Assembly: GCA_025057015.1 (NCBI GenBank)
Contig: JANWYG010000023.1
Coordinates: 40,939 to 104,938 of the forward strand
DNA length: 64,000 bases
From: Blastocatellia bacterium
GTDB taxonomy: Bacteria; Acidobacteriota; Blastocatellia; Chloracidobacteriales; JADJPF01
Direction of reading: 5' to 3'
Shown here: one piece after another, positions 51,585 to 61,884 of the stretch
How positions within the stretch are numbered: the first letter of the stretch is position 1
Layout: each line of letters begins with the position of its first letter
Notes under the pieces: model-generated
Told to the model about the DNA's origin: nothing
Seen by the model: only the letters and a program-made list of their open reading frames with translations
The model's database searches: none
Program-made: the position numbers and the translations under genes

Positions 51585-52921
51585 ACAGACTACCTGCAAT
51601 TTTTCTGACACTGCTAGCGTTAGGATTTGCTCTACTGAACGCTTATAAGCTAATGGCTACGCCACCGAAAGACGTAGTAGAGCTTACCGTATGGGAGACT
51701 TTCAATCCTGAAGAACATCGAATATTTAAGCAAATAGCGGCAGAATTCGAGCAGCAGTATTTTCAGAAGTACGGTAAGCAAGTCAAACTGAAACTCGAAC
51801 GCGTACCGTTCGATGGACTGATGCCGCGTATCAAGTATGCTTGCCTTGCCGGAGCCGCACCGGATATTTGTCGCGTCGATAATGCTTGGGTACTGACCTT
51901 AGCCTACGGTCGAGCAATCACAGCGCTTGATACCTTACCTAACTTTAACTCGACCATAGAAGAAGTAGAAAAGGAGTACGTCGCTGCGGCAATAGACTCA
52001 AACATAATAGAGCTAGTTGACGAAAACGGTCAAATGAAGCGCCATCTATACGGGTTACCTGATCAAACAAACTGCGTAGCTCTGTTTTGGAACAAAGATC
52101 TCTTCAAACAATCCGAAGAAGAGCTGCGTTCTGCCGGACTAGATCCAGAACGTGCTCCTGCCACTTGGGAAGAATTTGAGCGTTATGCCAGGGTCCTCAC
52201 CATACCTGAAAAGAAGCAGTATGGGTTTGCAATGTTCAACTCGCTATGGTGGTCACTACCGTTCTTTAACACTTTTGGCGCTGAGTTTGTACGTACCTCG
52301 GCAGATGGTCACGTCTACGGTGCACTTGATGAAGAAGCGGGCCAAAAAGCACTCGAATTTATGACCAGACTCTACCAGAGTGGCGTCGAAGCCGGTGCCT
52401 GGCGTACTGGGTCGATCAATCCTGACCAAGGCTTTCTGAACGGTAAGTATGCCATGATTCTTTCCGGCCCTTGGAATCTAAAGCGTTTTTCTATGGTTAA
52501 CTTCGGAGTAAGTCTCATTCCAGCAGGTCCTGCCGGCACAAGCTCAAACGTAGGCGGACAAAATATGGTCGTGTTCCGTAGTTCCAAACATCCAGAAATA
52601 GCTCTGGAGTTTTTGAGGTACTTCTCATCGGAAGAAGTACAGGTCAAATGGTGTGAGACGCTAGGGCAAATACCGGTCAATCTCAAGGCTTTTGAGAAGG
52701 TAAGCACCGCAAACCCACATCTCAAAGTCTTTATGGAGCAAATGAAGACTGCTAAACCCCGCCCGAAGATACCCCGAATGGACGTTCTAGAAGAAAAGGT
52801 AATTAACCCTGCGATACAACTTGCTATGCAAGGCGATTTAAGTGCTGACGAAGCTTTAAGACGAGCCGTCGACGAACTCAACAAAAATTATCTGCCACTG
52901 ATATATCAGACTCAGCACTAA
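51581..52921 (+). CDS. Sugar ABC transporter substrate-binding protein, family 1
   Basis: 446 residues from GTG 51581 (GTGA overlap with the permease stop; GGAGG upstream). The frame extends back to 51470 inside the permease gene, but those residues are basic and not conserved. A hydrophobic N-terminal helix (RLPAIFLTLLALGFALLNAY) lacks a lipobox cysteine, so the protein is probably membrane-anchored by an uncleaved signal. The MalE-like body shows ELTVWETFNPEE, CLAGAAPDICRVDNAW, LYGLPDQTNCVALFWNKDLF and NGKYAMILSGPWNL. It would deliver oligosaccharides to the two permeases. It is last in the operon, whereas binding proteins usually come first. Its end overlaps the convergent sensor gene by 44 bases. 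Confidence 0.9.
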   Translation: MNRLPAIFLTLLALGFALLNAYKLMATPPKDVVELTVWETFNPEEHRIFKQIAAEFEQQYFQKYGKQVKLKLERVPFDGLMPRIKYACLAGAAPDICRVDNAWVLTLAYGRAITALDTLPNFNSTIEEVEKEYVAAAIDSNIIELVDENGQMKRHLYGLPDQTNCVALFWNKDLFKQSEEELRSAGLDPERAPATWEEFERYARVLTIPEKKQYGFAMFNSLWWSLPFFNTFGAEFVRTSADGHVYGALDEEAGQKALEFMTRLYQSGVEAGAWRTGSINPDQGFLNGKYAMILSGPWNLKRFSMVNFGVSLIPAGPAGTSSNVGGQNMVVFRSSKHPEIALEFLRYFSSEEVQVKWCETLGQIPVNLKAFEKVSTANPHLKVFMEQMKTAKPRPKIPRMDVLEEKVINPAIQLAMQGDLSADEALRRAVDELNKNYLPLIYQTQH

Positions 52922-55900
52922 GCAACACAACATTTTCACTGTGATTTAACTCAATTCCCACGACCGTAATATCATCACGCTGAGGCTCTTCACCTTGATG
53001 TAGCAGGAGGTCCTCGAGTAACTTGCTATACTGTTCACCTAGCGGCAGCGATGCTGTTTCTAGCAAAAGGTTCTTCAATCGATCCTTACCAAACTTTTTG
53101 CCGGCACTGTTTTGTTGGTCAGTTATCCCGTCAGAGAATAGATATACTCTTCGAATCTTTTTCATATCCAAAACATGTGTCACATATTGGTTCTGTAAAC
53201 GACGGAAGTACCCGCCTATAGATCTCCTTGTTCCGGCTATTTCCCTAAAACTACCTGTATCATCAATGTAATAGAGCGGCCTACGAGCACCCGCAAAATA
53301 GATTTCCTGTCGCTTGAAGTCAAACTTACATAGCGCTACATCAAAACCATCCGAAGTAGATTTGTCATACTGCTTGAGCGTCTCAACTATTCCGATATGC
53401 ATCTGCGACAGTATCTGACCAGGATCTAACGTCTTGCGTACCGCAACTATCTGATTAAGTAACTGGTCTCCTAGCATAGACATCAGCGCTCCTGGCACAC
53501 CATGCCCCGTCGAGTCAACCACAGCAAACAAACTCACATCTTCTGTACTATAAAACCAATAAAAATCTCCCGATACTATGTCTTTTGGACGATAAAGTAT
53601 AAAACACTTGCCTAGCGTTTCTTCCAACTTGTCTCTATACGGCAATATTGAACTTTGTATCCGTTCAGCGTACTTAATACCATCTAGAAGACGATGATTT
53701 ATCTCTTCTAGGCAAGCTTTTTGCTCAACCAATTCAGCCGTTTTTTGGTTGACTATTCTTGTTAGATATGCAGTACGTAGCCTAATAACCCCGTGCACCA
53801 GCCCCGCACTGACAGCAAGACCTGCAACTGTAAACAGAATGTACGCCCACCACGTCATCCACCAAGGTGGCAATACCGTCAATGACAGTCTTGCGCCATC
53901 TTCATTACAGGCACCGTCAAAATGACATCCACGTACTCGGAATATATACTTACCCGGCGGCAAATTCGTATAAGTAGCTCTGCGGTTCTCAGCCGTTGTA
54001 GATGTCCATTTAACGTCAAAACCCTCCAACATATACTGATAACTGCTGCGTTGCGGTAAGCTATACTCCAGCAAAGCAAATTCCACAGTGAACGACCTTT
54101 CTTCGTAGTCTAATACTAACTGTTGTCTGTAAGTTATTTCAGGAGTAATCTTTACTTGTTCGTTGTTCCTCAGCAATCTTGTGAAAATTATGTTCGGCTT
54201 TACTACGTTACGCCGCACTTTGTCGGGGAAGAAACTATTGAGACCATTTATGCCACCCAAAAAAATCTCACCGCTTGCCGCAATATGACAAGCAAAGCGA
54301 TTAAATTCCAAATCTTGCAGCCCATCCTCCTTAGTAAAATACTCCCCTTTTCGCTTTGCCAGGTCATACTTACAGATGCCATTATCAGAGCTTAGCCAGT
54401 AGTAACCTTGCTCATCTTCGACACAAGCATAGAGATTGTCATGTGGCATGCCATCTTTTGTCCTAAGAGTAGCAAATATTCCTTTGTCACGATCCAAACA
54501 TATGTTTAGTCCACCACCCTTAGTAGCAACAAGCAACTTGCCATCCCTACTTTCCGTAACAAACGTCACGAAGTTATTGCTGAGGCTTCGACCGTCAGTT
54601 GGATCATTCCTGAAGCACTTAACATACTTTCTCTTGGCAAGATCAAAAGCTAACAGCCCTCCACTTGTTCCCAGCCACAGCAGCCCTTGTCGGTCGATGA
54701 ATAAAGACTGCACTCCTGATAGCCCTGTATTTGCTGGATAATAAGACTCAAAAGTTTGGCTATCAGGATCAAACTCGTGTAGGCCATTACTACTACCAAT
54801 CCACAACTTCCCTCTGTCATCTTCCAAAAGTTTCCAAAAAGCTATCCTTCCCAAAAATCTAAAATGCTTGCTTTGCCCAGTACTTGGCTTCAACAAAGTA
54901 ATTGTTTCACTGGCCGTAGCAACCCAGATCCTGCCTTTTCTATCCTCAATCACGTCTACAGCATTCTTAACCAACAAAGTCTTCTCGTCAAAAAGCTTCT
55001 GTGTCCCAGTCAGTCTGTTATAGTAATAAAGACCTTCATCTTGCAAACAGACAAGAAGCTCATCTCTTTTAGTTAACCAGATCCCTCGGACGAAATTACT
55101 GATCTCAAGCTTGTCTTTGCCAGCAAATCTATACAACTGAAACTTAGAGACATAAGGTGAGAACTTACATACTCCTCCAGCTTGAGTAGCTATCCAAAGC
55201 ACACCACCTCTGTCCATCAGCATCTTTCCCAGATAGTTCGAGCTGAGCGAGCCTGGTTTTGAAGTTCGCACATAGTTGACATACCGTTCTGTATCCGGAG
55301 CAAACAGTATCAATCCCTGCCTCGCAGTTGATATCCACAGCAATCCGTCAAAGGTTTCACAAAAGGTTTCACATATGTCAGCTATACCACTCCCAAAAAG
55401 ACGTTTTCTAGTCCCACTGAAGTTATATACTTTTTTGATGCCAACCCTGTCAAAGAGCACCAGTCTTTCATCCTCTGTCCCTAGCCAATAGCGAGCCTTG
55501 CTGTCTTTATAGAGACGAGAAGGATATGCTCCGTGATAAGGCAATGTTGATACAACTATCTTTTGCTGAGGATCATACCAGATAATAGAACTTGTTGAAG
55601 TTATCAGTAGCTTGCCATCATCTTCTAAAAGAGCTGTATACACCCCTTCTACAGGCTCAGGCAAGGGCTCGCGTTTAAAGTCACCGTCAGCTACACTATA
55701 GCGATAAAGGTGCTCTGTTAGAAGCACGTATATCTGCTCATCTTTCGTTTTTACCATTCGCTGATTTTCATAGATGTATCCTAAGTCTAGAGGCCCTGCA
55801 AGCTCAAAATTAGTCGCCTTACCAGTGGCTGGATCATACTTGACTACGTAAGGCACAATCTGATTCCCTATCAATCTCGTCAACCACCAAACCTGCCCAG

Positions 55901-56240
55901 CATTGTCTTCCACCATACTAATAACGCCAGTTGATATAGGCGAGTCAGGATCATCTGGTCTCGGTTTAATTACCTTGAAGCTATATCCATCATATACATT
56001 TATCACGTAGTCCTCGGTGCTTATCCAAAGCAAGCCCTTCTTATCTTGCATCATATAGCATACATAGTTGTGGCTGAGCCCGTTTTGAGTAGTGAGTGAC
56101 TCAAAGGAGATATCCATACCTAACAGACCGCGTGAAAGTTTAGAAGGTACAGACATTTTCAGGGAAGGCTGCGATCGATGCGCAAACACTGTAGAAACAG
56201 ATATCAGTATAAGGCAAATCAATTCCCTACTGCGCTTCAC
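52878..56240 (-). CDS. Two-component-regulator beta-propeller sensor fused to SpoIIE phosphatase (paralogue 2)
   Basis: 1120 residues from GTG 56240. The architecture matches the protein at 27588: signal peptide (ICLILISVSTVFAH), about 14 propeller blades (WIGSSNGLHEFD, WIATQAGGVCKFSPY, SLSNNFVTFVTES), Y_Y_Y domain (about 735-800), one membrane helix (about 810-830), coiled coil, and a C-terminal SpoIIE domain with GDFYWFY, DSTGHGVPGALMS, FSDGITDQ and RDDITVVG. It lies next to a sugar importer, so a sugar signal is plausible. The pair shares the order of all domains and are clear paralogues. No sigma-factor, anti-sigma or antagonist gene is adjacent to either. Confidence 0.88.
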   Translation of the reverse strand: MKRSRELICLILISVSTVFAHRSQPSLKMSVPSKLSRGLLGMDISFESLTTQNGLSHNYVCYMMQDKKGLLWISTEDYVINVYDGYSFKVIKPRPDDPDSPISTGVISMVEDNAGQVWWLTRLIGNQIVPYVVKYDPATGKATNFELAGPLDLGYIYENQRMVKTKDEQIYVLLTEHLYRYSVADGDFKREPLPEPVEGVYTALLEDDGKLLITSTSSIIWYDPQQKIVVSTLPYHGAYPSRLYKDSKARYWLGTEDERLVLFDRVGIKKVYNFSGTRKRLFGSGIADICETFCETFDGLLWISTARQGLILFAPDTERYVNYVRTSKPGSLSSNYLGKMLMDRGGVLWIATQAGGVCKFSPYVSKFQLYRFAGKDKLEISNFVRGIWLTKRDELLVCLQDEGLYYYNRLTGTQKLFDEKTLLVKNAVDVIEDRKGRIWVATASETITLLKPSTGQSKHFRFLGRIAFWKLLEDDRGKLWIGSSNGLHEFDPDSQTFESYYPANTGLSGVQSLFIDRQGLLWLGTSGGLLAFDLAKRKYVKCFRNDPTDGRSLSNNFVTFVTESRDGKLLVATKGGGLNICLDRDKGIFATLRTKDGMPHDNLYACVEDEQGYYWLSSDNGICKYDLAKRKGEYFTKEDGLQDLEFNRFACHIAASGEIFLGGINGLNSFFPDKVRRNVVKPNIIFTRLLRNNEQVKITPEITYRQQLVLDYEERSFTVEFALLEYSLPQRSSYQYMLEGFDVKWTSTTAENRRATYTNLPPGKYIFRVRGCHFDGACNEDGARLSLTVLPPWWMTWWAYILFTVAGLAVSAGLVHGVIRLRTAYLTRIVNQKTAELVEQKACLEEINHRLLDGIKYAERIQSSILPYRDKLEETLGKCFILYRPKDIVSGDFYWFYSTEDVSLFAVVDSTGHGVPGALMSMLGDQLLNQIVAVRKTLDPGQILSQMHIGIVETLKQYDKSTSDGFDVALCKFDFKRQEIYFAGARRPLYYIDDTGSFREIAGTRRSIGGYFRRLQNQYVTHVLDMKKIRRVYLFSDGITDQQNSAGKKFGKDRLKNLLLETASLPLGEQYSKLLEDLLLHQGEEPQRDDITVVGIELNHSENVVLLSAESDISVADNFC

Positions 56241-56383
56241 AAATCAAGCTCGCAAAGTTTTTAGTAATGCGGAAGCTTAACTATACCAAACCGACTTTTC
56301 AGGAAAAAGGGCTTACTCTGTTTGCGAACAACAGAAAATCTGCTACTCTGCTATAAAGTTTCAAGGCTGCATTAGGAAAAGCA

Positions 56384-57457
56384 ATGATTACTGAGATGCT
56401 AGTAGAACAAGTGATAGACGGCGAGAAAATACCTTTAGAGTTAGCTCACGAGATTATCACGAAGATGCCATCCGAGCAGCTTTATGAACTTGCAGACGAA
56501 ATACGTGCACGGCTACATCCGGACAGAGTAGTTACATACGTCGTCGATCGCAACCTGAATTACTCAAACATCTGCACTTCGATTTGCACCTTTTGTGCCT
56601 TTTATCGCAAGCCTGGTTCTGCAGAAGGTTATGTTCTTTCCTACGAAGAGATTTTCAAAAAAGTAGAGGAGATGCTCTCCCTAGGTGGCAGCGGTATCCT
56701 GATGCAAGGTGGACTACATCCAGACCTACCGTTTAGCTACTATACGGATCTGCTGCGTGAACTAAAAACACGTTACAACATACATCTTCATTGCTTTTCG
56801 CCGCCTGAAATAAACAACTTTGCAAAAGTATATGGTATGAGCATCGAATCCGTACTGATTGAACTAAGAGCTGCAGGCTTAGACTCCATTCCCGGGGGTG
56901 GTGGCGAAATACTTGTCGATGAGATACGCAAACGGCGACGCACCGAATGTAACTCGCAAGAATGGCTCCACGTTATGGAAGTAGCGCACAAGCTAGGGAT
57001 CCCCACCACCGCAACGATGATGTTTGGTATGGGAGAAACCATCAATCACCGACTACAGCATCTCGAAAAACTGCGTAGACTACAGGAAAGAACCGGTGGC
57101 TTTATAGCCTTCATCCCTTGGACATTCCAACCAGATAACACCCCATTAGGCCGCAAGTTTCCCAACCGAGTTCCGACTGAAGAATACCTCCGCTGGCTAG
57201 CACTTTCGAGAGTGTACTTCCACAACATCCGTAACATACAGGTTTCTTGGCTAACACAGGGCCTAGACGTCGGCCGTCGTGGCCTTCACTGTGGGGCAAA
57301 CGACTTGGGCAGCACGATGATAGAAGAAAACGTCATCTCTAAGGCTGGTGCAAATTACAAGGCTACTGAGGAAATGCTCGTTGACTGTATCCTTCAAGAA
57401 GGCTTTATCCCAGTAAAGCGCAACGCCGCATACAAAAGGCTACAGACTAACCCGTAA
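56384..57457 (+). CDS. mqnC: Cyclic dehypoxanthinyl futalosine synthase
   Basis: 357 residues. Radical SAM enzyme of the futalosine route to menaquinone. The cluster cysteines are Cys64, Cys68 and Cys71 ([12 protein letters not shown]). Family features follow: [53 protein letters not shown] and [13 protein letters not shown]. The length is normal. TAGGA lies about nine bases before ATG. It is alone on the plus strand between the propeller-phosphatase gene and the glycoside hydrolase pseudogene; other mqn genes are not in the window. It shows that the organism makes menaquinone by the futalosine pathway. Confidence 0.94.
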   Translation: MITEMLVEQVIDGEKIPLELAHEIITKMPSEQLYELADEIRARLHPDRVVTYVVDRNLNYSNICTSICTFCAFYRKPGSAEGYVLSYEEIFKKVEEMLSLGGSGILMQGGLHPDLPFSYYTDLLRELKTRYNIHLHCFSPPEINNFAKVYGMSIESVLIELRAAGLDSIPGGGGEILVDEIRKRRRTECNSQEWLHVMEVAHKLGIPTTATMMFGMGETINHRLQHLEKLRRLQERTGGFIAFIPWTFQPDNTPLGRKFPNRVPTEEYLRWLALSRVYFHNIRNIQVSWLTQGLDVGRRGLHCGANDLGSTMIEENVISKAGANYKATEEMLVDCILQEGFIPVKRNAAYKRLQTNP

Positions 57458-57478
57458 AACTCAGTAGCCCCAACAAGA

Positions 57479-59410
57479 TCACTTAACCTTAAAAGTAGCG
57501 CTAGTTGCTGAACCATTATTGCCCGAAGCATCCGTAGCCTCGACCTTAATGACGGCATTCTTCGACTTACTTAGCGAGCTAGCCACTGCCCATTGATAAC
57601 TCGAAGCGTTTGGTGGCAAACCGGTAGCTAGCGTAGCAAAGCTCGTCCCACCATCTAGAGACAGCTTCACTGTATGGGAAGCTAACGCCCGATCGTCGCT
57701 CGATTGCCAAGCAATAGTGACCGTGCTACCGCGCTTAACCTTCTTTGCCCCACCAGCTACGGAGACATCTTTGACTTGCGGCAGCGTTACGTCCGGCGGC
57801 GGCTCAGCTTCGAATATCTCAAAAGTATTACTTACTCCCGATGCCGTAAGTCCGGTTTCACCCACAGCCGTAACCCTTATACGAGCAGTTTTCGCTCTAG
57901 GTACCGTAAAGGTAAAACTTTTAGTTACACCGGAAACTTCACCAAGTGACGAAAAATCGCCACCATCGGTAGCTATCTCTACCTTGTGGCTAATCGCAGT
58001 ACCTACAGTCTCCCATGTCGTGGTTGCCTGTTTACCTACCCCCAGTCTGTCACTTCGTTTCGGCGAAGTCACGGTTACAGCAAGTTGTGTGGGTGCAGAG
58101 CGTTTCACAACAAGAAGCTGCACTCCCCAAGCAGGAATATTGCCAGTTCGTGATTTCAACTCAAAGCTTTCTATAGCAGACTGATTACGATCACTGACTT
58201 GAAGAAGATCTATGCCGACGAACTAGCCCGATTGTTGCGGTAACTCTAGCTTCCAATCAGTAGCTCTGTCAGAAAAATTAACTAAAAGTAATGCTAACTG
58301 CCCAGCGGTATCTTCAGCAGCCAGCGCCACGAGCGGCGAAGCAGTCTGGACTTTTCGGTCAAGCACGTAGCGCGTAAATTTACCCCAAAGTGAATAAGCT
58401 AACGCCATAGGTTTTGGGCGACCATCAGCATAAAACAGCCCATAGAAGGTAGGAAGACTTAGACTCGTATCACCGCCGCAACAGAAAAAGCTCGCCGTCA
58501 TAGCCTCAGCTTGCTGCTGATAGATCCAGAGCACGCTCACAAGTGCTGCACCTTTAGCCCCAAGACGTAGTGCCGTATCGTTGGGCGTCCTCTCATAGTC
58601 CGTGTTCCATTCGGTAAGATGATGCGGTATGTCGCTAAAACCACGAGCTGCTAGCTCCCGGGTATAAAAGGTCGTAGCCTTTAGTAAACTCTGCCGGATT
58701 GTTCGTGTACACATGCCAGGAAAAAAAGTCGAGCTTGATGCCCCTAGCTCTTAATGCGTCTAGGAAACCCTTCGTAAAGTTTATCCCTCCTAGAGCTAAG
58801 TAACCGCTAGGAGCAAAACCCGGGCCGCCCACTTTTAGTTCAGGAAAATTCTGCTTTAATGTAGTGAAAATATCAATAAACAGCGAGTAAAACTGCTGTG
58901 GCGAGCCACGCCAAAAATGCGAGTTATCTGGTTCATTCCATATCTCGACATAGTGCAGTTGCTTGCTATAACTCTTAGACAACTCAATGTAGTGTTTTAC
59001 AACCTCTAGACATGCCCTCACAAAATTTGCTTGGTTGGTCACCGGGCCAGAATTATTGTACGAATTACCGAGGCGAATATATGGCTCAAAACCATTTTCC
59101 AGAATTGCTCTATACATCCTGTCACTTTCAGTAAAATTATATGAAGAAACAAGCGTAGGATCGGCATTTTGATTAGGATAAATCGACGCCATATCGAGAG
59201 GACCGTAGTAGTCGTGCGTGCGGACAGCCTGTATACCAAGCTCTTTGTACTGTGTAACCAGACTAGTATTAGCCGGATTAGAAGGTATCGGTTCAGTATT
59301 TACCCAAGTAGCGGCCTGATCTGCCGTCCGCTAAGCTCCGATACCCTTATTTCCACCTGCCCATAAACTAAGCTATAAAATAACATTAGCAGCATAAACC
59401 CTCTATACAT
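57479..59410 (-). pseudogene. Secreted glycoside hydrolase with C-terminal Fn3-like domains, disrupted three times
   Basis: Reading leftwards from ATG 59410 (GGAGGT upstream), a signal peptide (FMLLMLFYSLVYGQ) leads into RQIRPLLG, where the frame stops at 59300. The next frame takes over at 59303 and encodes VNTEPIPSNPANTSLV and YVEIWNEPDNSHFW; it fails near 58680-58682, and a third frame continues as ATTFYTRELAARG and HHLTEWNTDYE. A TAG at 58223-58225 then interrupts it before FVGIDLLQVSD and a C-terminal beta domain of about 200 residues. The lesions are one lost base, one extra base in a short A-run, and one nonsense codon. EIWNEPD and LTEWN are the acid and nucleophile regions of clan A hydrolases, probably GH39-like. 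Confidence 0.85.
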
Positions 59411-59503
59411 TCACTACCTCCAGCACATTACATCGAAGCAAACGTGAGATAATAGTGAGACTAAACAATCAAGCTCAAAGTTTTATTTCTTGAGGAGCAT
59501 CCA

Positions 59504-60424
59504 GTGAAGCAGATAATTAAACCACAAACGTTATTGCCAGGTGACACGATAGCAGTCGTAGCGCCAGCAAGTAACGTAAAACGTGAGTCGCTTGAAGCAG
59601 GAGTTGCAGAACTCAAGCGCAGAGGTTTTAATGCAAAGTACCGTGAAGATATATTCGCTCTAGAGCGCTACACAGCTGGAAGTGTTCGTCGTAGAGTCGA
59701 CGAACTACACGGCTATTTTGCCGATCCCGAAGTTAAAGCCATCATAGCGGCTCGCGGGGGCTTCGGGTCAATCCAGCTCCTTGAGCACCTCGATTGGGAT
59801 GTAATAGCTTCAAATCCGAAGATATTTTGCGGCTACAGTGACATTTCGACACTATCGATAGCACTGTATCAAAAGTGTTCCTTAGTGACGTTTCATGGAC
59901 CAATGGTAGCGAAAGACTTTGCAACAGAAAACTATGACTGGCGGTCATTTATGAAAGCCCTCACTCGGCCGATCCCTGTAGGTCAGTATGAACCAGGTAA
60001 CGTCGAAGTACTCTGCGAGGGCCGAGCGCGGGGTCGACTTCTAGGCGGCTGCCTACCTATGGTAACTTCGCTCATAGGTACCGACTGGGAACTAGACACA
60101 GATAATTGCATACTCTTCCTTGAAGATACAGCCGCAAAGCCCTATCAGATAGAGCGTAACTTACAGCAATTGCGGCTTGCAGGCAAACTTGACAAAGTTC
60201 GAGGAATAATATTCGGAGAAATGACTGACTGTATACAGCATCCTAGGCAAGGCTATCGATTACAGGAAATGCTAAAGGATGTCACTTCAGATCTGGGCAT
60301 ACCTGTTCTGTTCGGCCTGCGCTCAGGACATAGCGACAAGAATATGACAATACCGCTCGGCGTAGAAGCATCACTTGACTGTCAAAGAGGGCTACTTGCA
60401 GTTGAAGAATCAGCTGTTATCTGA
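59504..60424 (+). CDS. ldcA: LD-carboxypeptidase (peptidase S66)
   Basis: 306 residues from GTG 59504, with GAGGAG upstream. The enzyme removes the terminal D-alanine from murein tetrapeptides during cell-wall recycling. Seen: LLPGDTIAVVAPAS, AIIAARGGFGS, the nucleophile Ser in FCGYSDIS, TFHGPM, GRLLGGCLPMVTSLIGT, the Glu in LFLEDTAAKPYQIERNL and the His in RSGHSDKNMTIPLG, which complete the S66 triad. The MccF self-immunity peptidases have the same fold, but the single-copy chromosomal setting favours LdcA. There is no signal peptide, so it is cytoplasmic. The oxoacid dehydrogenase operon starts 60 bases downstream. Confidence 0.9.
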   Translation: MKQIIKPQTLLPGDTIAVVAPASNVKRESLEAGVAELKRRGFNAKYREDIFALERYTAGSVRRRVDELHGYFADPEVKAIIAARGGFGSIQLLEHLDWDVIASNPKIFCGYSDISTLSIALYQKCSLVTFHGPMVAKDFATENYDWRSFMKALTRPIPVGQYEPGNVEVLCEGRARGRLLGGCLPMVTSLIGTDWELDTDNCILFLEDTAAKPYQIERNLQQLRLAGKLDKVRGIIFGEMTDCIQHPRQGYRLQEMLKDVTSDLGIPVLFGLRSGHSDKNMTIPLGVEASLDCQRGLLAVEESAVI

Positions 60425-60484
60425 TATTTCTACTGCGCCTGTAAGTCCTTAGAGATCTGATAACGCGCCCCTCGGAGGTGATTA

Positions 60485-61882
60485 GTGGATATCTTTGATG
60501 TAGTAATCATAGGTGGTGGTCCTGGTGGTTACGTAGCCGCAATTCGAGCCGCCCAGAACGGGCTGAAAACCGCTGTAGTGGAAAAAGATAAAGCGCTTGG
60601 CGGTACTTGTTTACATCGCGGCTGTATCCCAACTAAGGCTCTGCTCGAGAATGCTGAAATATACGAGCATATAAAGCACTCTACAGAGTTTGGTATCAGT
60701 GTAGAAAACATAAAGCTAGATTTTGTCGCCGTACAGAAACGCAAAAACAAGATCGTGCAGAAGAACGCCAAAGGCATAGACTTCTTGATGAAGAAAAACA
60801 AAATAGCTGTCTTTCATGGTTTTGGCAGGCTTGCCGGTCGCGGTAAAGTTGAAGTCGAAAGCGAGACTGGCAAACAAATAGTCGAAACCCGCAACATAGT
60901 ACTTGCTACTGGCTCAGTACCAAAATCGCTACCAGGTCTTGAAATCGACGGCAGGAGGATCATCAACAGTGACCACATTCTCGAACTTGACTACATACCA
61001 GCATCGATATCTATACTCGGAGCTGGGGCCGTCGGTGTAGAATTTGCTTCCATCTTCAATCGCTTCGGATCAAAGATCACGCTCGTAGAATATATGCCAC
61101 ATATCCTCCCGCTAGAAGACGAAGAGGTAGGCAAAGAGTTAGAGAAGATACTGAAAAAACAGGGGATGACAATTCTTCCCGGTACAGCCTACGAATCAGC
61201 TAAGGTCGTAGACGACGGCGTAGAGGTAACAGTAAGGAACGTATCCAGCGGTGAAACATCGACTCACAAAGCCGAATTGCTACTTGTGGCTACAGGCCGT
61301 CGCCCGCTTACCGAAGGGATCGGCCTCGAACAGACAGCAATCAAGATGGACCGAGGGTTCATCCTTGTAGACGAGTTCTGCCGCACAGCAGAACCTAATG
61401 TCTACGCTATAGGCGATATAATACCTACACCACAGCTTGCACACGTAGCCTGGGCAGAAGGCATCCTAGCCGTAGATCATATAGCAGGTAAAGAATGCCA
61501 TAAGATAGACTATCGGTTAGTACCAAGCTGTACTTACTGCGAGCCTGAAGTCGCAAGCGTCGGTCTAACCGAACGTAAAGCAAAAGAACTGGGCTATGAA
61601 GTCAAAGTAGGCAAGTTTCCATTTAGTCCCATAGGCAAAGCAGCTATACTCGGTAAAACTGAAGGTTTTGTCAAAATAGTCACTGATGCTAAGTACGATG
61701 AAGTGCTAGGTGTACATGCCATCGGCCCGCGCGTTACAGAGCTCATAGCCGAAGCCGGTATAGCCCTACGAGGAGAGTTTACCGCTGAGGAAATCGGAGC
61801 AACAATGCACGCACACCCAACACTATCGGAAATAGTCCAAGAAGCTGCACATGCTGTGCACGGTCGAGCATTGCACTTTTAA
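60485..61882 (+). CDS. lpdA: Dihydrolipoyl dehydrogenase (E3)
   Basis: 465 residues from GTG 60485, which has a near-perfect GGAGGTGATTA ribosome site. It reoxidises the lipoyl groups of E2 with NAD+. Seen: FAD motif VIIGGGPGGYVAAIRAAQNG, the redox disulfide Cys42/Cys47 (GGTCLHRGCIPTKA), the NAD motif SILGAGAVGVEFASIF, NVYAIGDI, and the active-site His/Glu pair in HAHPTLSEIVQEAAHAVHG. It is first in the operon E3-E1alpha-E1beta-E2, with a 2-base gap to E1alpha. Confidence 0.96.
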   Translation: MDIFDVVIIGGGPGGYVAAIRAAQNGLKTAVVEKDKALGGTCLHRGCIPTKALLENAEIYEHIKHSTEFGISVENIKLDFVAVQKRKNKIVQKNAKGIDFLMKKNKIAVFHGFGRLAGRGKVEVESETGKQIVETRNIVLATGSVPKSLPGLEIDGRRIINSDHILELDYIPASISILGAGAVGVEFASIFNRFGSKITLVEYMPHILPLEDEEVGKELEKILKKQGMTILPGTAYESAKVVDDGVEVTVRNVSSGETSTHKAELLLVATGRRPLTEGIGLEQTAIKMDRGFILVDEFCRTAEPNVYAIGDIIPTPQLAHVAWAEGILAVDHIAGKECHKIDYRLVPSCTYCEPEVASVGLTERKAKELGYEVKVGKFPFSPIGKAAILGKTEGFVKIVTDAKYDEVLGVHAIGPRVTELIAEAGIALRGEFTAEEIGATMHAHPTLSEIVQEAAHAVHGRALHF

Positions 61883-61884
61883 GT

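Noticed and set aside
59039..59239. Separate small gene on the minus strand
   Set aside because: It is an out-of-frame reading of the glycoside hydrolase pseudogene.
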